Under the pieces are notes generated by a model, which saw only the letters and a program-made list of their open reading frames with translations, did no database searches and was not told where the DNA came from. Shown piece after piece: positions 1 through 7,825 of a DNA stretch of 64,000 nt. Each line of letters starts with the position of its first letter. Within the stretch, counting starts at the first letter, position 1. Both the position numbers and the translations under genes were made by a program. Origin of the DNA: Lachnospiraceae bacterium (GTDB taxonomy: Bacteria > Bacillota > Clostridia > Lachnospirales > Lachnospiraceae); assembly GCA_902363835.1 (NCBI GenBank), contig CABJBM010000015.1:1-64000 (forward strand). The letters run 5' to 3'.

Positions 1-23
1 CTTGAGGCGCTGGCCAGTAACGT

Positions 24-64
24 CCCCTTATAGGGGCGTGCAAACCACCCGTTTGACGGGTGGT
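24..64. repeat. Two adjacent hairpins, possible end of an IS200/IS605-type element
   Basis: A short hairpin (CCCCT at 24-28, loop TAT, AGGGG at 32-36) is followed by a perfect 9-bp hairpin (ACCACCCGT at 44-52, loop TTG, ACGGGTGGT at 56-64). There is no T-tract after either, so a plain terminator is unlikely. Paired hairpins with this GGGTGGT-type arm occur at the ends of IS200/IS605 elements carrying tnpB, where they overlap the guide RNA. That identification is from memory of the family; the body of any element would lie outside the window to the left. Confidence 0.4.
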
Positions 65-81
65 CATGATTGTGCAGTGGG

Positions 82-312
82 TCATTCATCGAATTCCACA
101 ATCACATAATATCCCCGGTCATTGTGTTTTATCTCTTTTACAATTCCGTGATTAGATTTGATCCGGTCACGACCTGCATAACAGCCTGACATGGCCACTG
201 CAGGATCAATAATATAGCTATAGCTGCTGGTTCCTTCCCGTTCTATGATCTGAACTTCATCTCCGGCTTTTACAAGGCCAGGACGCTCCATTTTAAATTC
301 AATTAATCTCAT
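82..312 (-). CDS. Small protein of unknown function (76 aa)
   Basis: I do not recognise this protein. It is short, probably soluble and beta-rich, with an alternating hydrophobic C-terminus and no signal peptide, membrane segment or cysteine motif. The start at 312 (MRLIEF) is preferred over the ATG at 321 because an AAGGAG ribosome binding site lies 9 nt upstream of it and would be too close to the earlier ATG. It stands alone and diverges from the decarboxylase gene, sharing a promoter region with it. The frame has good codon usage for this genome, so it is probably real. Confidence 0.6.
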   Translation of the reverse strand: MRLIEFKMERPGLVKAGDEVQIIEREGTSSYSYIIDPAVAMSGCYAGRDRIKSNHGIVKEIKHNDRGYYVIVEFDE

Positions 313-345
313 GATAACCATCTCCTTTTTTATTTCCGAAATTAT

Positions 346-374
346 ATTATAGCGCTGTGAGAAAAAATTGTAAA
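346..374 (-). promoter_or_regulatory. Sigma-A-type promoter for the small orphan gene
   Basis: On the minus strand TTTACA (374-369) and TATAAT (351-346) are separated by 17 nt. The transcript would begin about 25 nt before the ribosome binding site of the 76-aa gene. Its -35 box overlaps the -35 box of the divergent promoter. Confidence 0.6.
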
Positions 375-396
375 GAGAGGATAAGGATGCTATACT
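368..396 (+). promoter_or_regulatory. Sigma-A-type promoter for the decarboxylase gene
   Basis: TTGTAA (368-373) and TATACT (391-396) are separated by 17 nt, with a TGC extended -10 element just before the -10 box. It reads toward the decarboxylase gene at 481 and shares its -35 bases with the divergent promoter. Confidence 0.6.
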
Positions 397-480
397 AATA
401 GAGTCGATTTATGAAGAAGAATGGAAAAAGAACAGGGAAAATGGGCCAGCGGTTTATGAGCAGGAAAGGCGGTTCATACT

Positions 481-1956
481 ATGAATGACACACCGGATTT
501 ATTAAAGAAGTTAATGGAATATGGAAAGTCAGATTTTTATCCCTTTCACATGCCTGGACATAAAAGGCAGTATAAAGGATCTTTTGGAGTTGATTTTCCA
601 AATCCTTTTTCCATAGATATTACGGAGATAGACGGCTTTGATAATTTACACCATCCGGAAGGGATTTTAAAAGAGTCCATGGAATGGGCTTCAAGGATTT
701 ATGGGAGCAGTAAGACGTATTATCTTATTAATGGAAGCAGCTGCGGAATACTCAGCGCCATAAGCGGAACCGTATCAAGGGGCGGAACCATTCTTATGAG
801 CAGGAACTGCCATAAGTCAGCGTTTCATGGAGTTTTCCTCAATCAGCTGAGAGCGGAATATATTTATCCACAAATAATACGGTCATTTGGTATCCAAGGT
901 GGATTACTTCCGGAAAAAATAGAAGAGATGTTGATGAATCATCCGGAGATTCAGGCTGTGTTTGTGGTATCCCCAACTTATGACGGAGTTGTATCGGATA
1001 TTAAGACCATTGCTGAGACAGTTCATAGGTTTCGCCTGCCTCTCATTGTGGATGAAGCTCATGGAGCACACTTTTCCTTTGGGAAAAGGGGAGAATTTCC
1101 GGTTTCTGCATTAGAGCTTGGAGCGGATGTAGTGATTCAAAGCCTTCATAAGACTCTCCCTTCCTTTACTCAGACAGCTGTTATGCATGTCAGGGAAGGA
1201 TATGTGGATATGGGGAGATTGGACCGCTATGTGCACATATATCAGTCCAGCAGCCCCTCATACGTGCTGATGGCGGGAATCCAGAACTGTATCCGCTATA
1301 TGGCGGAAGAAGGGCTGGAACAGATGAAGTTCTTTTCCGGTAGAATAGAAGAGGTCCGAAAGGTTTTATCTGGTTTGAAACACCTTCGGCTTTTTACGGA
1401 CCAGGAGAAGGGGCGATATGGGATCTATGACATGGACCCATCCAAGATCATTATTTCTACAAAGGGCACGGGAAAATCAGGAGCCTGGCTGGATGACAGG
1501 CTGAGAAAAGAATATCATCTGGAAATGGAAATGTGCGGCTCAGACTATGTGACTGCCATAACGACTCTGAATGATACCAAGGAAGGGCTTCAACGGCTTT
1601 GCAATGCCTTGCTTCATATTGATTCCGGGCTTTCTGCAGAGGAAGATTTTGAAGGTGGGAACAGCTTATGTCAGGAGTTGAAGAGAACACCGGAATGCCG
1701 GCTGACCATTGCCCAGGCCATGGATGAACCCAGACACAGAATTGCAATTTCTGATGGAGAGGGAATGGTATCGGCAGAATTTGTTTACGTGTATCCGCCG
1801 GGGATTCCCATTGTTGTACCGGGGGAGGTTTTAAAAAGGGAATCCATTAATCTGATCATGAAGTATAAGAAACTGGGCCTTGCGGTACAGGGGATGGAGG
1901 ATGAGGATTCCAGAGAGCTTTATGTGGTTAATGAAACAGGGTCAGTTGGAAGATAA
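481..1956 (+). CDS. PLP-dependent Orn/Lys/Arg decarboxylase family protein
   Basis: 491 aa, fold type I PLP enzyme of the ornithine/lysine/arginine decarboxylase family (B. subtilis YaaO/SpeA type). Visible landmarks are the N-terminal FYPFHMPGHKR, the cofactor-binding DEAHGAHFSFG, and SLHKT, whose lysine would form the Schiff base with PLP. The usual C-terminal domain is present. The family decarboxylates basic amino acids to polyamine precursors, but the substrate cannot be read from sequence. In Firmicutes this gene commonly heads the group leading to holB, which fits its neighbour, a guanylate kinase-like gene 32 nt downstream. The exact substrate and symbol are left open. Confidence 0.85.
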   Translation: MNDTPDLLKKLMEYGKSDFYPFHMPGHKRQYKGSFGVDFPNPFSIDITEIDGFDNLHHPEGILKESMEWASRIYGSSKTYYLINGSSCGILSAISGTVSRGGTILMSRNCHKSAFHGVFLNQLRAEYIYPQIIRSFGIQGGLLPEKIEEMLMNHPEIQAVFVVSPTYDGVVSDIKTIAETVHRFRLPLIVDEAHGAHFSFGKRGEFPVSALELGADVVIQSLHKTLPSFTQTAVMHVREGYVDMGRLDRYVHIYQSSSPSYVLMAGIQNCIRYMAEEGLEQMKFFSGRIEEVRKVLSGLKHLRLFTDQEKGRYGIYDMDPSKIIISTKGTGKSGAWLDDRLRKEYHLEMEMCGSDYVTAITTLNDTKEGLQRLCNALLHIDSGLSAEEDFEGGNSLCQELKRTPECRLTIAQAMDEPRHRIAISDGEGMVSAEFVYVYPPGIPIVVPGEVLKRESINLIMKYKKLGLAVQGMEDEDSRELYVVNETGSVGR

Positions 1957-1988
1957 AATAAAATAGAATAAAAGATGGAGCAGATGAT

Positions 1989-2576
1989 ATGGGCAAAATA
2001 TTCTATGTAATGGGAAAGAGCGCTTCCGGAAAAGATACGATTTATAAAAGGCTTTTAAAGAGGCTTCCCCAGTTAAAAAAAGTTGTTTTATATACCACCA
2101 GACCCATTCGGGATGGAGAAAGGGATGGGGTGGAATATTATTTTACCACCAGAGAGAAGCTGGAAGAGTTCAGAAAAGAAAACAGGATTATTGAGGAGAG
2201 GACCTATGAAACCATTTATGGGCCGTGGACTTATTTTACTGTTGATGACGGCCAGATTGATTTAAATGGCCAGAATGGATATGTGATGATCGGAACCCTG
2301 GAATCTTATGAAAAGACAAGAGCTTATTTTGGAGAGGACAGGTTGTTTCCTGTTTATATTGAGGTTGATGACGGAGATAGGCTTTTAAGGGCAATTAAAC
2401 GGGAGAGGGGGCAGAAGACACCGAAATATAAGGAGCTTTGCAGAAGGTTTCTGGCAGATGAAGAGGACTTTAAAGAAGAAAATCTTCTTAGATGCGGAAT
2501 ACATAGGAGATTCTGCAATCAGGACTTAGAATCGTGCCTGGAAGAGGTCATAAAAGCTGTGAAAGCAGAGATATAA
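1989..2576 (+). CDS. Guanylate kinase-like nucleotide kinase
   Basis: 195 aa, with the size and plan of guanylate kinase, which phosphorylates GMP to GDP. The P-loop is GKSASGKDT rather than the usual GPSGVGKG, while the GMP-binding stretch TTRPIRDGERDGVEYYF matches the family closely. The family glutamate/tyrosine pattern follows. The altered P-loop and the position beside the decarboxylase, where many Firmicutes carry a nucleotide kinase such as tmk, suggest a paralogue rather than the main gmk. It is probably co-transcribed with the decarboxylase and is followed at once by a strong terminator. Confidence 0.75.
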   Translation: MGKIFYVMGKSASGKDTIYKRLLKRLPQLKKVVLYTTRPIRDGERDGVEYYFTTREKLEEFRKENRIIEERTYETIYGPWTYFTVDDGQIDLNGQNGYVMIGTLESYEKTRAYFGEDRLFPVYIEVDDGDRLLRAIKRERGQKTPKYKELCRRFLADEEDFKEENLLRCGIHRRFCNQDLESCLEEVIKAVKAEI

Positions 2577-2580
2577 ATGA

Positions 2581-2637
2581 TTAAAATAAGCATGAAAGAG
2601 ATATGGAATTCCATAGCGCCTTTCATGCTTATTTTAA
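2581..2637. terminator. Bidirectional terminator between converging operons
   Basis: A perfect 18-bp inverted repeat (left arm 2581-2598 starting TTAAAATAAG, right arm 2620-2637) has A-rich and T-rich outer ends. It ends the plus-strand kinase gene and the minus-strand permease gene. The palindrome ATGGAATTCCAT lies in the loop. Confidence 0.85.
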
Positions 2638-2646
2638 AATTGGCTT

Positions 2647-3651
2647 TTATTTGGCTGCAAGCCGTTTGGCTTTTGCTTCCATACGTGTTCTTGTTACATC
2701 AATGAATACGGCGGCGATTATTACAAGACCGATAACAATATACTGTACGGAACTTGAAGTATTTAAGAGTGTTAAACCATTTCGAATGGTAGAAATCATC
2801 AGAGCGCCGATCAGGGTTCCCCAGATGGTTCCTTTTCCACCCATAAAGGAGGCACCGCCAATAATACATGCCGCAATGGCATCCGTATCATACGGTGAAA
2901 TAGCTGCAGAAGGATTGGCAACAGCAGAACGCCCCACAATCACCAGCCCGGCAATGGCACACATAAATCCGGATAAGCTGTAAACAAATATGAGTATATT
3001 ATCGGAATTGATCCCGGAAAGGCGGGCTGCTTCCGGATTGCCGCCTACACAGTAAATCATTCTTCCAAGAGCCGTTTTATTTAAAAAGAAATGATATACC
3101 ATATAAATTAATATTAATACTATAAAGCATAAAGGAATCCCGGAGAATCCGCCTGATACTTTAAATAAGTTGCTGGAGCCTAAAAATGTAACGGCAGCCG
3201 GAAAGTCAGAGATTGTCTTTGTTGAGACCACCAGCAGTGCCAGGCCGCAGAGTACATTTTTCATACCCAGAGTTGAAACAAAGGGATGGGGAAGGTGCAT
3301 TTTTGTAAGCAGTATGCCGTTTAAGAAGCCAACGGAAACACCGGTTATGATACATACAAGAATCAGTACAAATGAGTTTGTAATTCCAAAATATGTTTTC
3401 AGCATACCCATCATACATGCGCACAGAATTGCGTTGGCGCCCACGGATAAGTCAATGCCTGCCGTAATCAGAACGACCAGCATGGCTGCGGAAATAAGCC
3501 CGTTAACGGCGGTTTGCCTTAGAATATTCATCATATTATTGATCGTAAAAAATTTATCTGTTGCCAAAGATAAAACAATGAATAAAAGAACCAATGCCAG
3601 CAAAGGAGCCACCTTTCCTATAATATCTTTCATTTTCTTCTTTTTCATCAA
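2647..3651 (-). CDS. Ribose-type sugar ABC transporter permease (RbsC family)
   Basis: 334 aa integral membrane protein with about nine to ten hydrophobic segments and the family signatures TAGIDLSVGAN and GGNPEAARLSGIN. It forms the membrane channel of a CUT2-class importer with the ATPase and lipoprotein encoded just upstream. Its start overlaps the ATPase stop by 4 nt, so translation is coupled. CUT2 importers take up ribose, galactose, xylose, AI-2 or related compounds; the substrate cannot be told here because no catabolic genes are linked. It is the last gene of the operon, ending 10 nt before the terminator. Confidence 0.9.
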   Translation of the reverse strand: MMKKKKMKDIIGKVAPLLALVLLFIVLSLATDKFFTINNMMNILRQTAVNGLISAAMLVVLITAGIDLSVGANAILCACMMGMLKTYFGITNSFVLILVCIITGVSVGFLNGILLTKMHLPHPFVSTLGMKNVLCGLALLVVSTKTISDFPAAVTFLGSSNLFKVSGGFSGIPLCFIVLILIYMVYHFFLNKTALGRMIYCVGGNPEAARLSGINSDNILIFVYSLSGFMCAIAGLVIVGRSAVANPSAAISPYDTDAIAACIIGGASFMGGKGTIWGTLIGALMISTIRNGLTLLNTSSSVQYIVIGLVIIAAVFIDVTRTRMEAKAKRLAAK

Positions 3652-5150
3652 ATTTTACCTCCCCAAGCAGCTTTCATGATTATTTCCTGATTCAGTACAT
3701 CTGTCTTTTTCGAAAGTTCTCCCATGACTCTTCCTTCCCTCATAATGATAACCCGGTCACTCATTCCTATGATCTCCGGTAATTCGGAAGAAATCATGAT
3801 AACACATTTTCCGGCAAGGACCAGACGGTTCATGATGTTGTAAACTTCGACTTTAGCGCCTACGTCAATTCCTCTGGTAGGCTCATCAAATATATAAATA
3901 TCCGCGTCTGTATTGATCCATTTTCCGATGACCACCTTTTGCTGATTGCCCCCTGATAATTGCCCCACCACCTCATCGGCATTGGGAGTCTTTATCTTTA
4001 AGTCGCTGATATTTTCTTCCGCCAGCTGATCAATCTGCTTCTCATCAAAGAACAGACCTTTTGTACAGCTTTTCATATTGCTTAAGATAAGGTTCGTCCG
4101 CACTGATTGGGAAAGAACCAGTCCCTGTCCTTTGCGGTCTTCCGTTAAAAATGCCATTCCGCAGCGGATGCCGTCTTTGGGTGATTTTATGGTTACCTTT
4201 TCCCCGTTTATATAAATTTCCCCGCTGTCATAGGGATCGGCGCCAAACACGGCCCGGAATGTCTCGGTTCTGCCGGCGCCTACTAAGCCTGCAAAGCCGA
4301 GGATTTCTCCATGGTTTGCATGAAAGCTTACATCCCTTAAAACACCTGCGGAGTTTAAATGTTCCACCCGCAGAGCCTCTGTACCGGTTTCCGTTTCAAC
4401 CTTAGGATATTGATTATCCAATGTTCTGCCTACCATGGCTGAGATCAGGGAATCGTTATCCAATTCATCCGTATTTTTTGTCAGGATGTGTTCTCCATCT
4501 CTCATGACTGTTACACGGTCGCATAGCTCAAACAGCTCCTCCAGCTTATGGGATACAAACAGAATTGCAATGCCTTTTTCTTTTAAGGAGCGGACTGTTT
4601 TCATTAACTGTTCCACTTCCTTTTCCCCAAGACTGGAGGTAGGTTCATCCATGATAATGAGTTTTGCATCGATCAGGACTGCTTTTGCAATTTCAACCAT
4701 CTGCTGGATTCCCATGCCATAGGAACCGCATTCCTTTTTTACGTCAATGTCCTGGCCAAGGGAAAGCATAACTTCATGGGCCATTTCATGCATTTTGGCA
4801 TATTCCAGAAACGGGCTGCCTTTCTTTTTTAAGGCTTTGTTAATGAAAACATTGTCTGTGACAGAAAGGAGCTTAACAATGTTTAATTCCTGATATACAC
4901 ATGCAATGCCGGCAGATGCAGCTTCATTTGGATTCTTAAATGAAACTTTGTTACCCTCTATATAAATGGCACCTTCTTCCGGAATATGTACACCGGTCAG
5001 CACCTTGATCAAGGTGGACTTTCCGGCACCGTTTTCACCGATCAGACCGTGAATCTCACCCGGTCTGATCTGCAAAGACATGTTCCGCATTGCTACTACG
5101 CCAGGGAAACGTTTTGTCACACCTTTCAATTCAACCAAATAATTACTCAT
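3648..5150 (-). CDS. Ribose-type sugar ABC transporter ATPase (RbsA family)
   Basis: 500 aa, two fused nucleotide-binding domains as usual in CUT2 importers. The N-terminal half has an intact Walker A (GENGAGKST, residues 38-46) and Walker B with LIIMDEPTSS. The C-terminal half has the signature LSGGNQQKV and FDEPTRGIDVG, with its Walker A region changed to GLVGAGRTE, which is normal for RbsA. It powers import through the RbsC-like permease. All catalytic motifs are present, in clear contrast to the dead paralogue at 6396-7823. It starts 36 nt after the binding-protein gene. Confidence 0.92.
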   Translation of the reverse strand: MSNYLVELKGVTKRFPGVVAMRNMSLQIRPGEIHGLIGENGAGKSTLIKVLTGVHIPEEGAIYIEGNKVSFKNPNEAASAGIACVYQELNIVKLLSVTDNVFINKALKKKGSPFLEYAKMHEMAHEVMLSLGQDIDVKKECGSYGMGIQQMVEIAKAVLIDAKLIIMDEPTSSLGEKEVEQLMKTVRSLKEKGIAILFVSHKLEELFELCDRVTVMRDGEHILTKNTDELDNDSLISAMVGRTLDNQYPKVETETGTEALRVEHLNSAGVLRDVSFHANHGEILGFAGLVGAGRTETFRAVFGADPYDSGEIYINGEKVTIKSPKDGIRCGMAFLTEDRKGQGLVLSQSVRTNLILSNMKSCTKGLFFDEKQIDQLAEENISDLKIKTPNADEVVGQLSGGNQQKVVIGKWINTDADIYIFDEPTRGIDVGAKVEVYNIMNRLVLAGKCVIMISSELPEIIGMSDRVIIMREGRVMGELSKKTDVLNQEIIMKAAWGGKI

Positions 5151-5186
5151 AATGCCGCCAAACCTTTCCTAAGGTATTTAAATGGA

Positions 5187-6173
5187 TTATTTTAAGTAGC
5201 CTTTCAGTGTTTCTAAGTATTGCTCTGCATTTTCTGCTGTAATGACTTCACAACCCGTATCAACAAAAGTCTCAACGGTTTCTCCATTTATAGCCTGAAG
5301 GGCTGTTTCAACCGCCTTGTAGCCCATGGAATAAGCAGCCTGCGCGCAGGTGGCAGTGATGTTGCCGTCAATGATATTCTTAACACCGCTTTGGTTGCCG
5401 TCAAAACCAACGATAATAACATCCTTTAGACCAAGCTGTTTTACGGCATTGGAGGCCCCGGCAGCTGTATCATCATTGTGGCAGCATACGATCTGAATGT
5501 CCCCGTTCTGGGCTGTTATGATATTTTCCATTACGTTTGCAGCTGTGTCAGGATTGGACTGGGCATATTGTACGGCAACAACTTCCACGCCGTTTTCTTC
5601 CATAGCCTTGGTATATCCTGCCTGCCTGGCATCACTGGTAGCATTGCCTTCCACGCCTCCGATAATAACAGCTTTTGCACCTTTTCCCGCTTTTTTAGCA
5701 GCAAATGTTCCGCCTAAGTAGGCTGCATTGTCGTTACCGGTTCCCACAAAGGAAACCTTTCCTGCTATTTCTGCGTCGGTGTCTACGGTTATAATGGGAA
5801 TATTTACATCTCCGATTACGCTTGCCACGGAGTCGGATTGCAGGGGAGAGATGACAAACGCATCTACACCGCCGGAGAGCATGGTTTCAATCATATTGTT
5901 CTGTTCATCATAAGCTGTTTCTGAAGCAGGACCCTGGAGATCAACCTTAACCCCCAAATCCTTTGATGCTGCCTGAACACCTGCCGCAACATAACCCCAG
6001 TATTCACTGGATAATGTTTTTAAAATGACGCCAATGGTAATATCCTTAGAAGAAGCAGTAGAAGCTTTTTCTGTTGAACCAGACTCTGAAATGGTCTTTT
6101 GCCCTCCGCAGCCAGTTATGGAAGCCAGCATAGCGGATACCAATAGGATGGATAAAATTTTTCTTTTCATCAT
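5187..6173 (-). CDS. Sugar-binding lipoprotein of the ribose-type ABC importer (RbsB family)
   Basis: 328 aa from the chosen start. The N-terminus MMKRKILSILLVSAMLASITGC is a lipoprotein signal ending in a lipobox with cysteine, followed by a Ser/Thr/Ala-rich linker and a periplasmic-binding-protein type I fold (ITIGVILKTL, ISPLQSDS, VGFDGNQSG). It captures the sugar outside the membrane. The start at 6173 is set by AAGGGAG 9 nt upstream; an earlier in-frame ATG at 6266 would add 31 residues before the signal peptide and lies in the promoter. It is first in its operon and likely the most expressed gene. Confidence 0.9.
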   Translation of the reverse strand: MMKRKILSILLVSAMLASITGCGGQKTISESGSTEKASTASSKDITIGVILKTLSSEYWGYVAAGVQAASKDLGVKVDLQGPASETAYDEQNNMIETMLSGGVDAFVISPLQSDSVASVIGDVNIPIITVDTDAEIAGKVSFVGTGNDNAAYLGGTFAAKKAGKGAKAVIIGGVEGNATSDARQAGYTKAMEENGVEVVAVQYAQSNPDTAANVMENIITAQNGDIQIVCCHNDDTAAGASNAVKQLGLKDVIIVGFDGNQSGVKNIIDGNITATCAQAAYSMGYKAVETALQAINGETVETFVDTGCEVITAENAEQYLETLKGYLK

Positions 6174-6237
6174 TTTTTTAATCTCCCTTCTTACTCTCAA
6201 TTGTTTTGATAGAACTAATGAATGATATGTGTTTGTT

Positions 6238-6266
6238 ATTTTAACAGTAAAATGGGGAGTAAACAA
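6238..6266 (-). promoter_or_regulatory. Sigma-A-type promoter of the sugar importer operon
   Basis: On the minus strand TTGTTT (6266-6261), 17 nt, then TAAAAT (6243-6238). The weak -35 box fits a promoter that needs an activator, possibly the AraC-type response regulator encoded upstream. The leader is about 58 nt. Confidence 0.5.
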
Positions 6267-6320
6267 TGGTAAGTTTTGTGCAATATGGGGGTATATTTTT
6301 CGAAACTGGTCATTTTATAA

Positions 6321-6361
6321 TAAAAAAAGCCTTATTAATCAGGATAATAAGACTTTTTTAT
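6321..6361 (-). terminator. Terminator after the two-component/pseudo-ATPase operon
   Basis: Near-perfect hairpin (arms 6321-6337 and 6345-6361, 7-nt loop) whose outer ends are an A-run and a T-run. Read on the minus strand, it lies 34 nt after the stop of the pseudo-ATPase gene and separates this operon from the importer operon. Confidence 0.75.
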
Positions 6362-6395
6362 GGTTCAAATATACAAATGAATGTAATAAAAGGAA

Positions 6396-7823
6396 TTAAT
6401 CCATAGCGATGGTTCCATTGTGAAAGGTGACATTTTTTCCTTCCATGGTGTAAGCTTCAGCAACCTGGTTGGTGATGATGATTACAGCGATCCCTGATTT
6501 TAAAACTTGGTTCAGCAGATTGATGGTGATCTGGCGCATTTGAAAATCAACGGAGGAAAATGGTTTTATGCATACAAGAACCTTTGGGCGGACAAAAATC
6601 CAGCGGTAATATAAAAGCTTTAATTTACATTCATCACTGGCTGTGTATGTTTTTTTCATCAATTCCTCTTCACTGAATATTCCCTCTAATAAGTGGGAGG
6701 TCATCTTTCTGTACTTTTTTCTCATAAAGAACCTTTTCTTATTTCTCTGGATCATAAAAGTCATGTGATCCAGAATGGTCATATCGGCAAACAGCATTTC
6801 TTCTATTGGCCTTGCTTCAATGAAGGCTATTCCATCCCGGATGGATTGGTGAACTGATTGAAAGGAGTATTCTTTTCCGTTTAATAAAATTTCTCCTCCT
6901 TCAAATCCGCATTCTCCCTGGAGGATGGGAAGGATATTTCTGCATTCCGTAGAATCCAGATCCAATATGTTCAAAACCTCTCCTGCATTTAAGGACAGAT
7001 TCAATATTGGAAGGTCAGGCAGTTTCACATTTCGAAATTCCAAAACCTTTTTTTTATCAATCTGTTTTTGTAACAGGTCATTATTTTTCAGGCTATTTTT
7101 TCTGTTCTTTTCAAACAGTTCCATGTAGGTCTGAAATTTGGAAAAGTCCTCCTGATTCATATGGCCGATGGTCCTGCCGTTTTTGATGATTGTTATTTCA
7201 TCCGCATACTCATATAATTTGGTGGAGCTGTTTACAACGTATAGGAAAGTCATTCCCCGGGCTTTTAGCTTGGTCACCAGAATAAAGAAGTTTTTTAGCT
7301 GTTCTTCTGTCATCATCATTTCAATATCCGTTATAACAGCAAGATGGCATCCGGAGACATAAGCGCGCATTAATTCTGCCTGTTTCTGCATGCCTGGATC
7401 CAGCATGTGTGCTTTATCCAGCAGGGGAATGAAAATATCCAAATCCTTAAGGAGGCCGGGAGCGTACTTGCAGAGAGGATTTACCCGTTTCCAGAATGGG
7501 ACCCTGCCGCTGGCAACGAAAATGTTCTCAGCTACACTTAACTCAGAAAAGATTCCTTTGTTGCGGCCGATAAATGCAGTCTGCTTCAGCATCTGCTCCT
7601 GAATTTTGGAAGATACCATTTTCTTTCCTTTGTAATAGGTCCAGCCGTAGTCTGGTTTTAAGTTTCCATACAGAAGATGCAGGAAATATTCCTTTTCAAT
7701 GGTATTGTTAACAATGACACAGCAGATCTGCCCTTCAAATGCCCGAAAAAAAAGTCCATTAAAATAGGTCTGGCCATCCATGGAACAGTGTATGTTTTCA
7801 TAGCGGATCAGTTCTGTTTTCAT
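6396..7823 (-). CDS. Catalytically degenerate RbsA-like double ABC domain protein
   Basis: 475 aa, with the two-domain plan and length of an RbsA-type sugar ABC ATPase, but every catalytic motif is replaced in both halves. The first Walker A position (about 36-45) reads VIVNNTIEKE, the signature region is LDPGMQKQAE, and Walker B ends in TDIEMM. In the second half the Walker A position is LDLDSTEC (about 288-294), the signature region is TASDECKLKL, and Walker B reads VLVCIKPFSS. ATP hydrolysis is therefore very unlikely. The frame is intact, with AAGGAG 7 nt before the ATG at 7823, 2 nt after the kinase stop. I infer a structural or signalling partner of the kinase or transporter, not a decayed gene. 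Confidence 0.8.
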   Translation of the reverse strand: MKTELIRYENIHCSMDGQTYFNGLFFRAFEGQICCVIVNNTIEKEYFLHLLYGNLKPDYGWTYYKGKKMVSSKIQEQMLKQTAFIGRNKGIFSELSVAENIFVASGRVPFWKRVNPLCKYAPGLLKDLDIFIPLLDKAHMLDPGMQKQAELMRAYVSGCHLAVITDIEMMMTEEQLKNFFILVTKLKARGMTFLYVVNSSTKLYEYADEITIIKNGRTIGHMNQEDFSKFQTYMELFEKNRKNSLKNNDLLQKQIDKKKVLEFRNVKLPDLPILNLSLNAGEVLNILDLDSTECRNILPILQGECGFEGGEILLNGKEYSFQSVHQSIRDGIAFIEARPIEEMLFADMTILDHMTFMIQRNKKRFFMRKKYRKMTSHLLEGIFSEEELMKKTYTASDECKLKLLYYRWIFVRPKVLVCIKPFSSVDFQMRQITINLLNQVLKSGIAVIIITNQVAEAYTMEGKNVTFHNGTIAMD

Positions 7824-7825
7824 TA

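Noticed and set aside
2603..3679. Long plus-strand open frames over the permease gene
   Set aside because: They are antisense shadows of the clear RbsC-like gene and lack ribosome binding sites and family motifs.
6396..7823. Reading the degenerate RbsA-like gene as a decaying pseudogene
   Set aside because: Full length, no frameshift or stop, a well-spaced ribosome binding site and tight coupling to the kinase gene all argue for selection.
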